DNA of 14,884 nucleotides, from the NCBI GenBank assembly GCA_029933565.1, contig JAOZNY010000053.1:1-14884 (forward strand). The letters run 5' to 3'. The position numbers and the translations under genes are program-made. Within the stretch, counting starts at the first letter, position 1. Each line of letters starts with the position of its first letter. Below, piece after piece: positions 7,637 to 14,884 of the stretch. The notes below the pieces were generated by a model that saw only the letters and a program-made list of their open reading frames with translations, did not search any database and was not told the origin of the DNA. The DNA comes from Bacteroidales bacterium. GTDB taxonomy: Bacteria > Bacteroidota > Bacteroidia > Bacteroidales > F082.

Positions 7637-9034
7637 CTAGTCTTTATTCTTTACTATTTGGGCAGTTAATTCACCATCCATTACAACTTTATCTCCAACA
7701 TAAGCCTTACCCCTCATTTGGCAAATCCCTCTTCTTATTGGAGCGATTAGTTCGATGCTGAATATTAATGTATCGCCAGGCACTACTTTACCTCTGAACC
7801 TAACGTCATTAATCTTTAAAAAATATGTTGAATACAACTCAGGGTTTGAAACCTGATGGAGCACAAATATTCCTCCGGCCTGAGCCATGGCCTCTACTTG
7901 TAACACGCCTGGCATTATTGGCTCTTCAGGAAAGTGACCTACAAAAAAAGGTTCATTCATAGTTACGCTTTTCATGCCAACTATGTGAGTTTTGCTCATT
8001 TCAAGAACTTTATCAACAAGTAAAAATGGTGGGCGATGAGGCAATATCTTCTGAATTTGAATTACATCTAACACAGGTTTTGCATAAATATCAAAAGGGG
8101 GAGTCTTCATCATTACTTCTTTTTTTAATAAATGTTTTTTAATTATCCTAGCAAATTCAGTATTTGACTCATGACCAGGTCGGTAAGCGGTAATCTTTCC
8201 TTTTATTGGCTTTCCCAACAAGGCTAAATCACCTATTAAATCCAATAATTTATGACGGGCGGGTTCATTTGGAAAATGTAGTTCAAGGTTGTTTAAAATA
8301 CCTTCTTTCTTAACTGTTACATTTGGTTTATTAAAAACTGCTGCGAGTCTGTCGAGTTCCTGTTGTGGAACTTTTTGATTAACAAAAATAATGGCACTAG
8401 CCAGATCTCCGCCTTTTATTAAATTATTGCTTAGTAAAAATTCAAGTTCATGTAAAAAAACAAAGGTACGGCAGTTCGATATTTCCTTATCAAACTCATC
8501 CATTGAAGAAATACTGGCAGTTTGCTTCCCTAACACTCTCGATTCATAGTCAATCTGAACTTCAATTTCAAATTTATCAGATGGTTCAATCTTTAACTTA
8601 ATTTTCTTCTCAGGTATTTCATATTCCAATACCTCATCAATTACAATAAAGTCCCTATCCTTATCCAACTCAACAATACCTGCCTCCTTTATTGCCTCCA
8701 TAAAAAACTTGGATGAACCATCTTTAATAGGAATTTCTTCCATATCCAGGTCGATAAGGACATTGTCAATTCCAAGTCCACGAAAAGCGGCAAGAACATG
8801 CTCTATTGTAAACACATTTGCACCATTCTCACCAATTGTTGTTCCTCTTGCAGTGCCAACAACATTTTCAATAATTACACGTATTATGGGCTTTTTATTC
8901 AAGTCGGAACGCCTAAACTTTATACCATGGTTAGCATCAGCAGGATAAAATGTCATTGTCCCCTTTTGCCCAGTATGAAGTCCTTTTCCTGTTACAGATA
9001 TTGGCCTTTCAATTGTCTTTTGCTTTTCTGCCAT
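7637..9034 (-). CDS. lpxC-fabZ: Bifunctional UDP-3-O-acyl-GlcNAc deacetylase / 3-hydroxyacyl-ACP dehydratase
   Basis: Fusion of LpxC, the zinc deacetylase that commits precursor to lipid A, with FabZ, the dehydratase of fatty-acid elongation; this fusion is typical of Bacteroidota. LpxC spans about 1-305. Zinc ligands are visible as His79 (TIEHVLAAF), His261 and Asp265 (HKLLDLIGD), with Glu78 as base and His288 (RPGHESN) as the later active-site His. A linker of about 20 residues leads to FabZ (about 322-465): HRPPFLLVDKV at 333-343, catalytic His367 in GHFPEEPIMPGV and Glu381 in QVEAMAQ. Since both enzymes draw on the 3-hydroxyacyl-ACP pool, fusion may balance lipid A against membrane lipid. 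The ATG is 56 bases after the lpxD stop; the stop lies five bases before lpxA. Nothing is missing or truncated. Confidence 0.97.
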   Translation of the reverse strand: MAEKQKTIERPISVTGKGLHTGQKGTMTFYPADANHGIKFRRSDLNKKPIIRVIIENVVGTARGTTIGENGANVFTIEHVLAAFRGLGIDNVLIDLDMEEIPIKDGSSKFFMEAIKEAGIVELDKDRDFIVIDEVLEYEIPEKKIKLKIEPSDKFEIEVQIDYESRVLGKQTASISSMDEFDKEISNCRTFVFLHELEFLLSNNLIKGGDLASAIIFVNQKVPQQELDRLAAVFNKPNVTVKKEGILNNLELHFPNEPARHKLLDLIGDLALLGKPIKGKITAYRPGHESNTEFARIIKKHLLKKEVMMKTPPFDIYAKPVLDVIQIQKILPHRPPFLLVDKVLEMSKTHIVGMKSVTMNEPFFVGHFPEEPIMPGVLQVEAMAQAGGIFVLHQVSNPELYSTYFLKINDVRFRGKVVPGDTLIFSIELIAPIRRGICQMRGKAYVGDKVVMDGELTAQIVKNKD

Positions 9035-9090
9035 ATAATATTAATTGCGCAGCAACTGTTCATTAAAAATTTGCGCAAAAGTAAACAATT

Positions 9091-10119
9091 CTATTTATCT
9101 CTTTGATTTCGTTCCAAGTCATTAACTCTTTTCACCAAAACATCGAGTCGGCGAAAATGAATGTAAGATCTTTGGAAGTCGCGGATACTGAAAGAGGGGG
9201 AACCTTCAACAACTGAATTTTCCTCTTTAATACTCTTTCCAATACCCGATTGAGCCGCAATTTTTACACCATCGGCTATGCTTATATGACCAATAATTCC
9301 TACTTGCCCACCAATCATACAATTTTTACCGATCTTGGTTGTACCCGAAATACCGGTTTGGGCAGCAATAACAGTATTCTCTCCAATTTCAACATTGTGG
9401 GCTATTTGGATAAGATTGTCAATTTTTGCACCTTTCCTTATTATTGTTGATCCAAGTGTTGCCCGGTCGATGGTTGTTTGAGCACCAATTTCAACTAAGT
9501 CTTCAATAATTACATTCCCAATCTGTGGAATTTTTGCATATTCATTATCATCAATTGGGGCAAAGCCAAAACCATCACCACCAATAACAGTTCCCGAATG
9601 TATTGTACAACTGTTACCAATTATACATTCTTCATAAATAAATACACCGGGTTTAAGAATGGTATTGATTCCTATTTTACATTTATCTCCAACACTGCAA
9701 TTATTAAAAATCAATGTATTATCACCAATAATTACGTCATCGCCTATACTAACAAAGTCACCAATAAAAACGTTATCACCAATAGATGCCGTTTCTGAAA
9801 TGCTTGCCATTTTCGAAATCCCAGATGGTTTTTTCTTCGCTTGCTGATACATTTCCAGTAGTTGGGCAAAAGCCGAATAGGCATTCTTGACGCGTATTAA
9901 GGTTGTGCTCATCGACTTTTCAGGCTTAAAGCCTTCATTAACAATTACAATTGATGCTTTTGTTTCGTAAACGTATGAAGTGTATTTTGGATTTGCTAAA
10001 AAACTTAAAGTGCCAGGCTTTCCATCTTCAATTTTTGTAAGATTACTAACCTCTATATTTTCATCACCCTCAACTTTTCCATTAAGTGCCTCAGCTATTT
10101 GCAGTGCTGTAAATTTCAC
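9091..10119 (-). CDS. lpxD: UDP-3-O-(3-hydroxyacyl)glucosamine N-acyltransferase
   Basis: Third lipid A enzyme: adds the N-linked 3-hydroxyacyl chain to the product of LpxC. The 342 residues contain the LpxD N-terminal domain (about 1-98; uridine-binding region LSFLANPKYTSYVY at 38-51), hexapeptide turns of the trimeric beta-helix (about 105-290) and a C-terminal helix with VEGSPSFSIRDFQRS at 303-317. The catalytic His241 sits in IAHNVEIG, and GGDGFGFAP (180-188) and GHIS (277-280) are intact, so this, not the copy at 5300-6232, is the canonical enzyme. It precedes lpxC-fabZ by 56 bases. A 97-base gap to the HD-domain gene upstream holds no convincing promoter or terminator that I can see, so it may be read from the HD gene's transcript or from an internal promoter. 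Confidence 0.95.
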   Translation of the reverse strand: MKFTALQIAEALNGKVEGDENIEVSNLTKIEDGKPGTLSFLANPKYTSYVYETKASIVIVNEGFKPEKSMSTTLIRVKNAYSAFAQLLEMYQQAKKKPSGISKMASISETASIGDNVFIGDFVSIGDDVIIGDNTLIFNNCSVGDKCKIGINTILKPGVFIYEECIIGNSCTIHSGTVIGGDGFGFAPIDDNEYAKIPQIGNVIIEDLVEIGAQTTIDRATLGSTIIRKGAKIDNLIQIAHNVEIGENTVIAAQTGISGTTKIGKNCMIGGQVGIIGHISIADGVKIAAQSGIGKSIKEENSVVEGSPSFSIRDFQRSYIHFRRLDVLVKRVNDLERNQRDK

Positions 10120-10216
10120 AATTAAAAACTATTAATAAGTACTCAGAGTTGTTCTAGACCAAACGGCGCAGAATGTATTAAATTGCCTGCAAGATAGTAA
10201 AATTGTGTGCTCTTTT

Positions 10217-11455
10217 TCAAACTAGTTTTGGATAGCAAATAAAATATTTTGTAGTTGGTTTTGCCAAAAGCCTGATATTTAACTGATCGGAGGCATCTGC
10301 AATATCACTCACTTTACCATCCCTAAAAAGAATTCTAATATTATCTTTTCCAGGTTTATACATAAAGTTTGATGTTTTATCGCGAATAATAAAAAATTCC
10401 GTTTCTTCCTCACTTAGAGAAAGGCTTTTGGATACTTTACTTTTTATGTTGTCATAAAAATCTTCATCATGTAATTCGTTTCTAACATCTATCTTAAATA
10501 AGTTTCTGTTAACTATTCCTTTGCTAAGGGCAGAAAGTGTTTTGTCGGGATGATTTACCCAAACTTTCATGGCAGCAAAAATATCGTAATCATCGAGTTG
10601 GGCAAAATTTTGTAGTGTTTGTTTATCGCTACTAAATCTTTGCAAATCAATATTATTGCTTAAGAAATAATCCAAAACAGGACTGGCAAAAAGTTTTTCA
10701 CCTGCCATACTTAGTTGCTTTGCTCTTTTCAACAACTTCATTATCATAAATTCGGCAGCCAAAACAGTTTTGTGCAAATACACCTGCCAGTACATTAACC
10801 TGCGTGCAGTAATAAATTTTTCGACCGAATAAATACCCTTTTCCTCAATTACAATCTGATCGTTGGCAACATCAATCATACTCAATAAACGTTCGTAATT
10901 TACGGCACCTTCAGAAACCCCCGTAAAAAAACTATCTCTCTTCAAATAATCAAGCCTATCCATATCAAACTGACTGGAAACCAATTCGTGTAAGAACTTT
11001 TTGTGATAAGTATTATTAAATATTTGAATTGCCAGTTCCAACTGATTATCAAATATTTTATTTAATTCAGAGATAAATATGGAAGAAATCTCCTCATGAT
11101 CAATTCCACTTACTAACGAATTTTCGAGAGCATGCGAATAGGGTCCATGCCCAATGTCGTGAAGTAAAATAGCAATATTTGAAGCTTTATGTTCCTCATC
11201 ACTTATTTGTATGCCTTTGAACTTAAGTTCGGCAAGGGCTTTATTCATTAGGTGCATTGCCCCTATTGAGTGATGAAATCTTGTGTGCAGGGCTCCGGGA
11301 TAAACCAGATGCGTTAGTCCAAGTTGTTTAATCCGTCTTAGTCTTTGAAAATACGGATGCTCAATTATATCAAATATCAATTCGTTTTGTATACTGATAA
11401 AACCATAAACCGGGTCATTTATAATTTTCCTTTTATTTTGACTGCTGCTGCTCAT
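10217..11455 (-). CDS. HD-domain phosphohydrolase (dGTPase/SAMHD1-like)
   Basis: Soluble metal-dependent phosphohydrolase of the HD superfamily, of the type that resembles dNTP triphosphohydrolases and SAMHD1. Metal ligands can be placed as His62 in the HTRFHHSIGAMHL segment, His99-Asp100 in LLHDIGHGPYSHALE, and Asp166 in the DMDRLDYLKRD segment, all in the order expected for SAMHD1-like enzymes. The N-terminal NDPVYGFI (13-20) and RLRRIKQLG (38-46) motifs also fit. The 412 residues carry a C-terminal half of unknown fold and no membrane segment. The substrate is unknown; a dNTP is the default guess. The ATG is divergent from the porX-like gene with 112 bases between, and it heads the lipid A gene run. 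An HD gene between porX and lpxD is, as far as I recall, a recurrent Bacteroidota arrangement. Confidence 0.88.
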   Translation of the reverse strand: MSSSSQNKRKIINDPVYGFISIQNELIFDIIEHPYFQRLRRIKQLGLTHLVYPGALHTRFHHSIGAMHLMNKALAELKFKGIQISDEEHKASNIAILLHDIGHGPYSHALENSLVSGIDHEEISSIFISELNKIFDNQLELAIQIFNNTYHKKFLHELVSSQFDMDRLDYLKRDSFFTGVSEGAVNYERLLSMIDVANDQIVIEEKGIYSVEKFITARRLMYWQVYLHKTVLAAEFMIMKLLKRAKQLSMAGEKLFASPVLDYFLSNNIDLQRFSSDKQTLQNFAQLDDYDIFAAMKVWVNHPDKTLSALSKGIVNRNLFKIDVRNELHDEDFYDNIKSKVSKSLSLSEEETEFFIIRDKTSNFMYKPGKDNIRILFRDGKVSDIADASDQLNIRLLAKPTTKYFICYPKLV

Positions 11456-11510
11456 AAATTATGTTAAATTTGTCTCTGGCAGTGAATCGAAAAGCAATAA
11501 ATTAGTAACA

Positions 11511-11542
11511 TTTGCATTAATGATACTGCAGAGATATTTACT
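11511..11542 (+). promoter_or_regulatory. Weak candidate promoter for the porX-tsaE cluster
   Basis: TTTG at 11511-11514 is followed, 20 bases later, by TATTTACT at 11535-11542. The spacing fits the Bacteroidota pattern TTTG-N19-21-TAnnTTTG, but the second box keeps only its TA and first T. It lies in the 112-base divergent gap between the HD gene and porX and would give a leader of roughly 20 bases. I saw no comparable box for the minus-strand HD gene. Confidence 0.22.
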
Positions 11543-11567
11543 GCTAAAATAAACACAAATTTCTAAT

Positions 11568-13127
11568 ATGAGTAAGATACGAATTCTTTGGGCCGACGAT
11601 GAAATTGATATGCTAAAGCCCCACATTATTTTTCTTGAAGAAAAGGGATATGAAGTTGACGCTGTAAACAGTGGCGATGAGGCCTACGACCTTGTTCTTG
11701 AAAATCATTACGACATTGTTTTTTTGGATGAACAGATGCCTGGTATTAGTGGCATTGAAACTCTTGAAAAAATAAAAGCTAAATTTCGTAACCTACCGGT
11801 AGTAATGATTACCAAAAGTGAGGAAGAATCGATAATGGAAGATGCAATTGGCTCAAATATAGCAGATTACCTTATCAAACCTGTAAAACCAAGTCAAATA
11901 TTACTTTCGCTAAAAAGGAACCTGGAAAACAAAAAACTTGCAGGCGAAAAAGCTACTATGACCTATCAGCAGCAGTTTAGGGAATTAGGAATGAAACTTA
12001 CCGACAGACTTGACTCAACTGACTGGATCGACATATATAAGCAATTAATACGTTATGAAAGCGACCTTGAAAAAGGTGGTGATGAAGGAATTAGAGAAGT
12101 ACTTAATATGCAGAAGAGCGAGGCCAACAGTCAGTTTGCTAAGTTTTATGAAGAAAATTATGAAGACTGGCTTTACAGCAGAACTGATGATAAACCAACT
12201 CTGTCGCCAACACTGTTCAAGGAAAAAGTACTTCCAAATTTAAGCAACAACAAAAAAGTTTTCTTTCTTTTAATTGATAACCTAAGGTACGACCAGTGGA
12301 AAGCAATACAGCCAATGATTGAAGAATACTTTAGGGTAGAAAAGGATGAAATTTATTACAGCATTTTACCAACAACAACTCAATATGCACGTAATGCTTT
12401 ATTTTCTGGCTTAATGCCAAACGAAATAAGAAACAAATATCCTAACTGGTGGACTGAGGAGCATGAAGAAGGCAGCAAAAATCAGTTTGAAAGAGAATTG
12501 TTTGAAGAACAACTGAAGCGACATGGGAAGGACTTAAAAGTGTCGTACAACAAAATCCTTAAACAAGATGCAGGCAAGAAATTAAGTGAGAACATCGCAA
12601 ACTTAATGAATAACGACATTAACGTTATTGTGTATAATTTTGTTGATATGCTTTCGCATGCGCGTACCGAAATGGAAATGATTCGCGAACTGGCAAATGA
12701 TGAACCTGCATACCGATCGTTGATGAAAACTTGGTTTGAACATTCATCGCTGTTTGATATAATTAAATACCTCTCCGACAAAAATGTCACACTTTACATT
12801 ACAACCGACCATGGATCGCAAATGGTACAAAATGCTGTAAAAATTGTTGGCGACAGAAGCGTAAATACTAATCTTAGGTATAAATTTGGAAAAAGCCTTG
12901 CCCAATACAATCCCAAGCATGTATTTGAAGTGAAAGATCCTGAAAAGTTCTTTCTTCCCAAATTAAATGTCAATACAAAATGGGTTTTCGCGCATCCGGG
13001 TGATTTTTTTGCCTACCCAAACAACTATAACTACTATGTTAATTATTATAAAGATACTTTTCAGCATGGTGGATTATCGATGGAAGAAGTAATGATTCCG
13101 ATTATCACATTAAGTTCAAAAAGATGA
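11568..13127 (+). CDS. porX: PorX-type response regulator with PglZ phosphodiesterase domain
   Basis: Cytoplasmic response regulator that, in characterised Bacteroidota, controls type IX secretion genes together with the sensor kinase PorY and an ECF sigma factor. Receiver domain about 1-120: acidic pocket Asp10-Asp11, phospho-acceptor Asp54 (VFLDEQMPG), Thr82 and Lys104 (LIKPVKP). A helical linker (about 125-225) leads to a PglZ domain of the alkaline-phosphatase superfamily (about 229-519) rather than a DNA-binding domain. Metal-site and catalytic residues are in place: Asp237 (LLIDNLR), Thr271 in LPTTTQYARNA, Asp360 and His364 (FVDMLSHAR), Asp414-His415 (TTDHGS) and His500 (FQHGGLS), so it should be an active zinc hydrolase of a nucleotide-type phosphodiester. 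PorY and type IX structural genes are not in the window. The stop overlaps the tsaE start by four bases (ATGA). At 519 residues it is full length. Confidence 0.92.
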   Translation: MSKIRILWADDEIDMLKPHIIFLEEKGYEVDAVNSGDEAYDLVLENHYDIVFLDEQMPGISGIETLEKIKAKFRNLPVVMITKSEEESIMEDAIGSNIADYLIKPVKPSQILLSLKRNLENKKLAGEKATMTYQQQFRELGMKLTDRLDSTDWIDIYKQLIRYESDLEKGGDEGIREVLNMQKSEANSQFAKFYEENYEDWLYSRTDDKPTLSPTLFKEKVLPNLSNNKKVFFLLIDNLRYDQWKAIQPMIEEYFRVEKDEIYYSILPTTTQYARNALFSGLMPNEIRNKYPNWWTEEHEEGSKNQFERELFEEQLKRHGKDLKVSYNKILKQDAGKKLSENIANLMNNDINVIVYNFVDMLSHARTEMEMIRELANDEPAYRSLMKTWFEHSSLFDIIKYLSDKNVTLYITTDHGSQMVQNAVKIVGDRSVNTNLRYKFGKSLAQYNPKHVFEVKDPEKFFLPKLNVNTKWVFAHPGDFFAYPNNYNYYVNYYKDTFQHGGLSMEEVMIPIITLSSKR

Positions 13128-13564
13128 TAAAAGGGGATTTTTTTGCAAAGGATGTTGAAAGTTTACCTGGCATTGCCAAAAGTATTCTTGAGGCTACTAA
13201 AGGCCTGAATGTATTTGCATTTTATGGCAAAATGGGTGCCGGTAAAACAACTTTTATTAAAGCATTTTGCAAAACTCTGGATGTTATTGACGAAGTAAAC
13301 AGTCCTACATTTTCAATTATTAACGAATACTTCACTTCAAGTGATGACAGTATTTATCATTTTGATTTCTACAGGATTAAAAAGATTGAGGAAGTATTTG
13401 ATATTGGATACGAGGAATATATTTACAGCAACAATTATTGTTTTCTGGAGTGGCCTGAACTCATTACGGAACTTTTACCACCATCCTTCGTATATATTTC
13501 TATTGAAGAATCAGGTGATGGGGAACGAAAAATAAGTTACGAAATCCGTTCACCTGAAGACTAA
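13124..13564 (+). CDS. tsaE: tRNA threonylcarbamoyladenosine biosynthesis ATPase TsaE
   Basis: P-loop ATPase that works with TsaB and TsaD to place the threonylcarbamoyl group on A37 of ANN-decoding tRNAs. The 146 residues show Walker A GKMGAGKTT at 35-43, the family motif NSPTFSIINEY at 59-69, HFDFYRI at about 79-85 and the late FLEWPE motif at about 107-112. Size matches the usual 140-155 residues. The start overlaps the porX stop as ATGA, so the two genes are translationally coupled, which makes the start choice firm. The porX-tsaE pairing is one I recall from other Bacteroidota genomes and most likely reflects old operon structure rather than a shared pathway. Confidence 0.95.
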   Translation: MIKGDFFAKDVESLPGIAKSILEATKGLNVFAFYGKMGAGKTTFIKAFCKTLDVIDEVNSPTFSIINEYFTSSDDSIYHFDFYRIKKIEEVFDIGYEEYIYSNNYCFLEWPELITELLPPSFVYISIEESGDGERKISYEIRSPED

Positions 13565-13582
13565 ACCTAGTACTTAAGGCTA

Positions 13583-14803
13583 ATGGAAGAAAAACAAGGA
13601 AGTTTTATAAAATTCTCGCAGCAAGGACAATTAATGCCTTTGGAGGAAAAACTAGCCACTGCGAGCAAAAAGAAAAGTCTAAAAATTGGCATTCCCAAAG
13701 AACTTTCACCCAACGAAAATAGGGTTCCGCTAGTGCCCGAATCGGTTAATCTTTTAGTCGAAAACGGCCATGAAGTAATTATTGAACGAGGTGCTGGTCA
13801 GCAGGCACATTTCTCTGATTCTCAATATGCCGAAGCAGGTGCAGTTTTAACTGATTCGATTGAAGAAGTTTATAAGTCAGAAATTATTATTAAGATTTCA
13901 CCACCTGACTATAACGAAATTGAAATGATGGAAAAGGGGAAAACTATTTTCTCCTCGGTTTTTTTGGCAAACAGAAGTAGTAAGTATTTTGAAAAAATAG
14001 TCAACAAAAAAGCCAAGGCAATTGGCTACGAATACATAAAAGATAAGTCGGGCAGCTTTCCGGTAATCAAGTCAATGAGCGAAATTGTAGGCAATACTGC
14101 CATTATAATTGCTGCCGAACATTTAAGCAATTTAACATACGGAAAAGGCAAGATGCTGGGAGGATTTCCAGGGCTTAACCCCAGTGAAGTAGTAATTATT
14201 GGAGCAGGTACTGTTGCAGAATATGCTGCGCGTACGGCTATTGGATTGGGTGCTTCGGTAAAAATATTTGACGATACAATTTATAAACTTCGCGACATTC
14301 AGAAATCACTAGGTTCACGGGTATTTACATCTGTTTTACAACCCAAGGTTTTACAAAAAGCCATTAAGAGTGCCGATGTAGTTATTGCTGCCAAACACAC
14401 TCACGACGAAACTTCACCCTATATGGTGAGTGAAGAGATGCTTAAACAAATGAATGAAGGTTCTGTTATTGTTGATGTTAGCATCGATCAGGGTGGGTGC
14501 TTTGAAACCTCACGTTTAACAACTCACGAACACCCTGTTTATCAGGAACATGGAATAACACATTATTGTGTTCCAAATATTGCTTCAAGAGTTCCCCACA
14601 CTGCATCCTACTCTCTGAGCAATTATCTTACGCCTGTTTTGTTACGTATTTCAGATTTTGGAGGTGTCGAAAATATGCTAAAACAAGATCATGCATTCTG
14701 TAAAGGTATTTATGTTTACAACGGCATCCTTACAAACAAATCCATAGGCAAAAAGTATAATCTTCCTTATCAAGACCTGGAGTTGTTGCTTTCAGCATTT
14801 TAA
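13583..14803 (+). CDS. Alanine dehydrogenase / transhydrogenase-family protein with altered active site
   Basis: NAD(P)-binding protein of the alanine dehydrogenase/PntA family, 406 residues including about 32 extra at the N-terminus before the family start KIGIPKELSPNENRV. The Rossmann motif IIGAGTVAEYAART lies at 205-218 and the acidic end of the second strand at Asp230-231. From an alignment by eye with Mycobacterium tuberculosis Ald, Arg47 (R15), Asp302 (D270, in SIDQGGCFE) and Asn332 (N300) are kept. The catalytic/pyruvate-binding Lys75 is replaced by Ser106 and His96 by Phe127, in an ungapped stretch. It would be annotated ald automatically, but standard alanine deamination is doubtful; another amino or oxo acid may be the substrate. 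It follows tsaE by 18 bases and is probably in the same operon. The start is an ATG; Met18 is a possible alternative. Confidence 0.85.
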   Translation: MEEKQGSFIKFSQQGQLMPLEEKLATASKKKSLKIGIPKELSPNENRVPLVPESVNLLVENGHEVIIERGAGQQAHFSDSQYAEAGAVLTDSIEEVYKSEIIIKISPPDYNEIEMMEKGKTIFSSVFLANRSSKYFEKIVNKKAKAIGYEYIKDKSGSFPVIKSMSEIVGNTAIIIAAEHLSNLTYGKGKMLGGFPGLNPSEVVIIGAGTVAEYAARTAIGLGASVKIFDDTIYKLRDIQKSLGSRVFTSVLQPKVLQKAIKSADVVIAAKHTHDETSPYMVSEEMLKQMNEGSVIVDVSIDQGGCFETSRLTTHEHPVYQEHGITHYCVPNIASRVPHTASYSLSNYLTPVLLRISDFGGVENMLKQDHAFCKGIYVYNGILTNKSIGKKYNLPYQDLELLLSAF

Positions 14804-14811
14804 TTTATTCT

Positions 14812-14867
14812 TATGCCACTAATGCACTAATATTTTTTATTCGTGAATTCGTGGCCATAATTTTTTT
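14812..14867 (+). terminator. Hairpin with T-run downstream of the ald-like gene
   Basis: Arms 14815-14831 (GCCACTAATGCACTAAT) and 14839-14855 (ATTCGTGAATTCGTGGC) pair with three mismatches around a 7-base AT loop. TTAT (14811-14814) and ATAA (14857-14860) extend the stem past one bulged base, and seven T follow (14861-14867). It starts nine bases after the stop codon, which suits an intrinsic terminator. The arms are AT-rich, so stability is modest, and the element is also part of a repeat, so termination may be a by-product. Confidence 0.45.
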
Positions 14868-14884
14868 GCCACTAATGCACTAAT
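14814..14884. repeat. 53-base intergenic repeat, second copy cut by window end
   Basis: The 18-base word TGCCACTAATGCACTAAT occurs exactly at 14814-14831 and again at 14867-14884, a period of 53 bases. Between them lies the complementary half GAATTCGTGGC, so each unit is an imperfect palindrome. The second copy runs off the window, so copy number is unknown. Similar palindromes ending in GAATTCGTGGC are, as I recall, scattered through Bacteroidota intergenic regions. No coding potential seen here. Confidence 0.75.

Noticed and set aside
12482..12790. A 102-residue minus-strand open frame within porX
   Set aside because: It lies wholly inside the conserved PglZ domain and has no recognisable features or start context.
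13583..14803. Ald-like gene as a pseudogene because catalytic residues differ
   Set aside because: The frame is full length with an intact Rossmann motif and conserved neighbouring segments, so altered function is a better reading than decay.
14814..14884. CRISPR array
   Set aside because: Only two copies of an 18-base word are seen, the intervening sequence is a complementary arm rather than a unique spacer, and no cas gene is present.

Overview
The window is AT-rich, with densely packed genes of clear Bacteroidota character. The signs are an LpxC–FabZ fusion, the order lpxD / lpxC-fabZ / lpxA / efp / second lpxD-like gene, a PorX-type response regulator with a PglZ output domain next to tsaE and an alanine-dehydrogenase-like gene, few Shine-Dalgarno sites, and TAnnTTTG-like promoter boxes. 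A Bacteroidales/Marinilabiliales-like relative is my best guess; a species cannot be named from the sequence alone.

Layout. (1) 120-1598 (+): an NhaC-family sodium/proton antiporter. (2) 1693-5310 (+): a polysaccharide-assembly cluster with two tandem Wzz-type chain-length (co-polymerase) proteins and an O-antigen ligase/polymerase. The two Wzz reading frames are joined without any stop codon through a 10-A tract at 2715-2724. They may therefore be one roughly 715-residue double-Wzz protein made by slippage, a phase-variable gene, or a gene carrying a one-base indel. (3) 5300-11455 (-): a run of six genes, in transcription order an HD-domain phosphohydrolase, lpxD, lpxC-fabZ, lpxA, efp and a diverged second lpxD-like acyltransferase. 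This is the first part of lipid A synthesis plus a translation factor. Its end overlaps the end of the ligase gene tail-to-tail by 11 bases. (4) 11568-14803 (+), divergent from the HD gene: porX-like regulator, tsaE (4-base ATGA overlap) and an alanine-dehydrogenase-family gene. (5) 14804-14884: an inverted repeat with the start of a second copy, 53 bases apart, running off the window end.

How they fit together. Lipid A acylation (LpxA, LpxC, LpxD), fatty-acid dehydration (FabZ), O-polysaccharide length control and polymerisation/ligation (Wzz, Wzy/WaaL-like) and the type IX secretion regulator PorX all bear on the outer membrane surface. In Bacteroidota some type IX cargo is anchored to A-LPS. 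The link between these blocks here is inference from position only.

Most genes are ordinary core genes. The items most worth a second look are the A10 frameshift joining the two Wzz frames, the alanine-dehydrogenase homologue that lacks the Lys and His of the classical active site, the second LpxD paralogue with an altered active-site region, and the 3' repeat.
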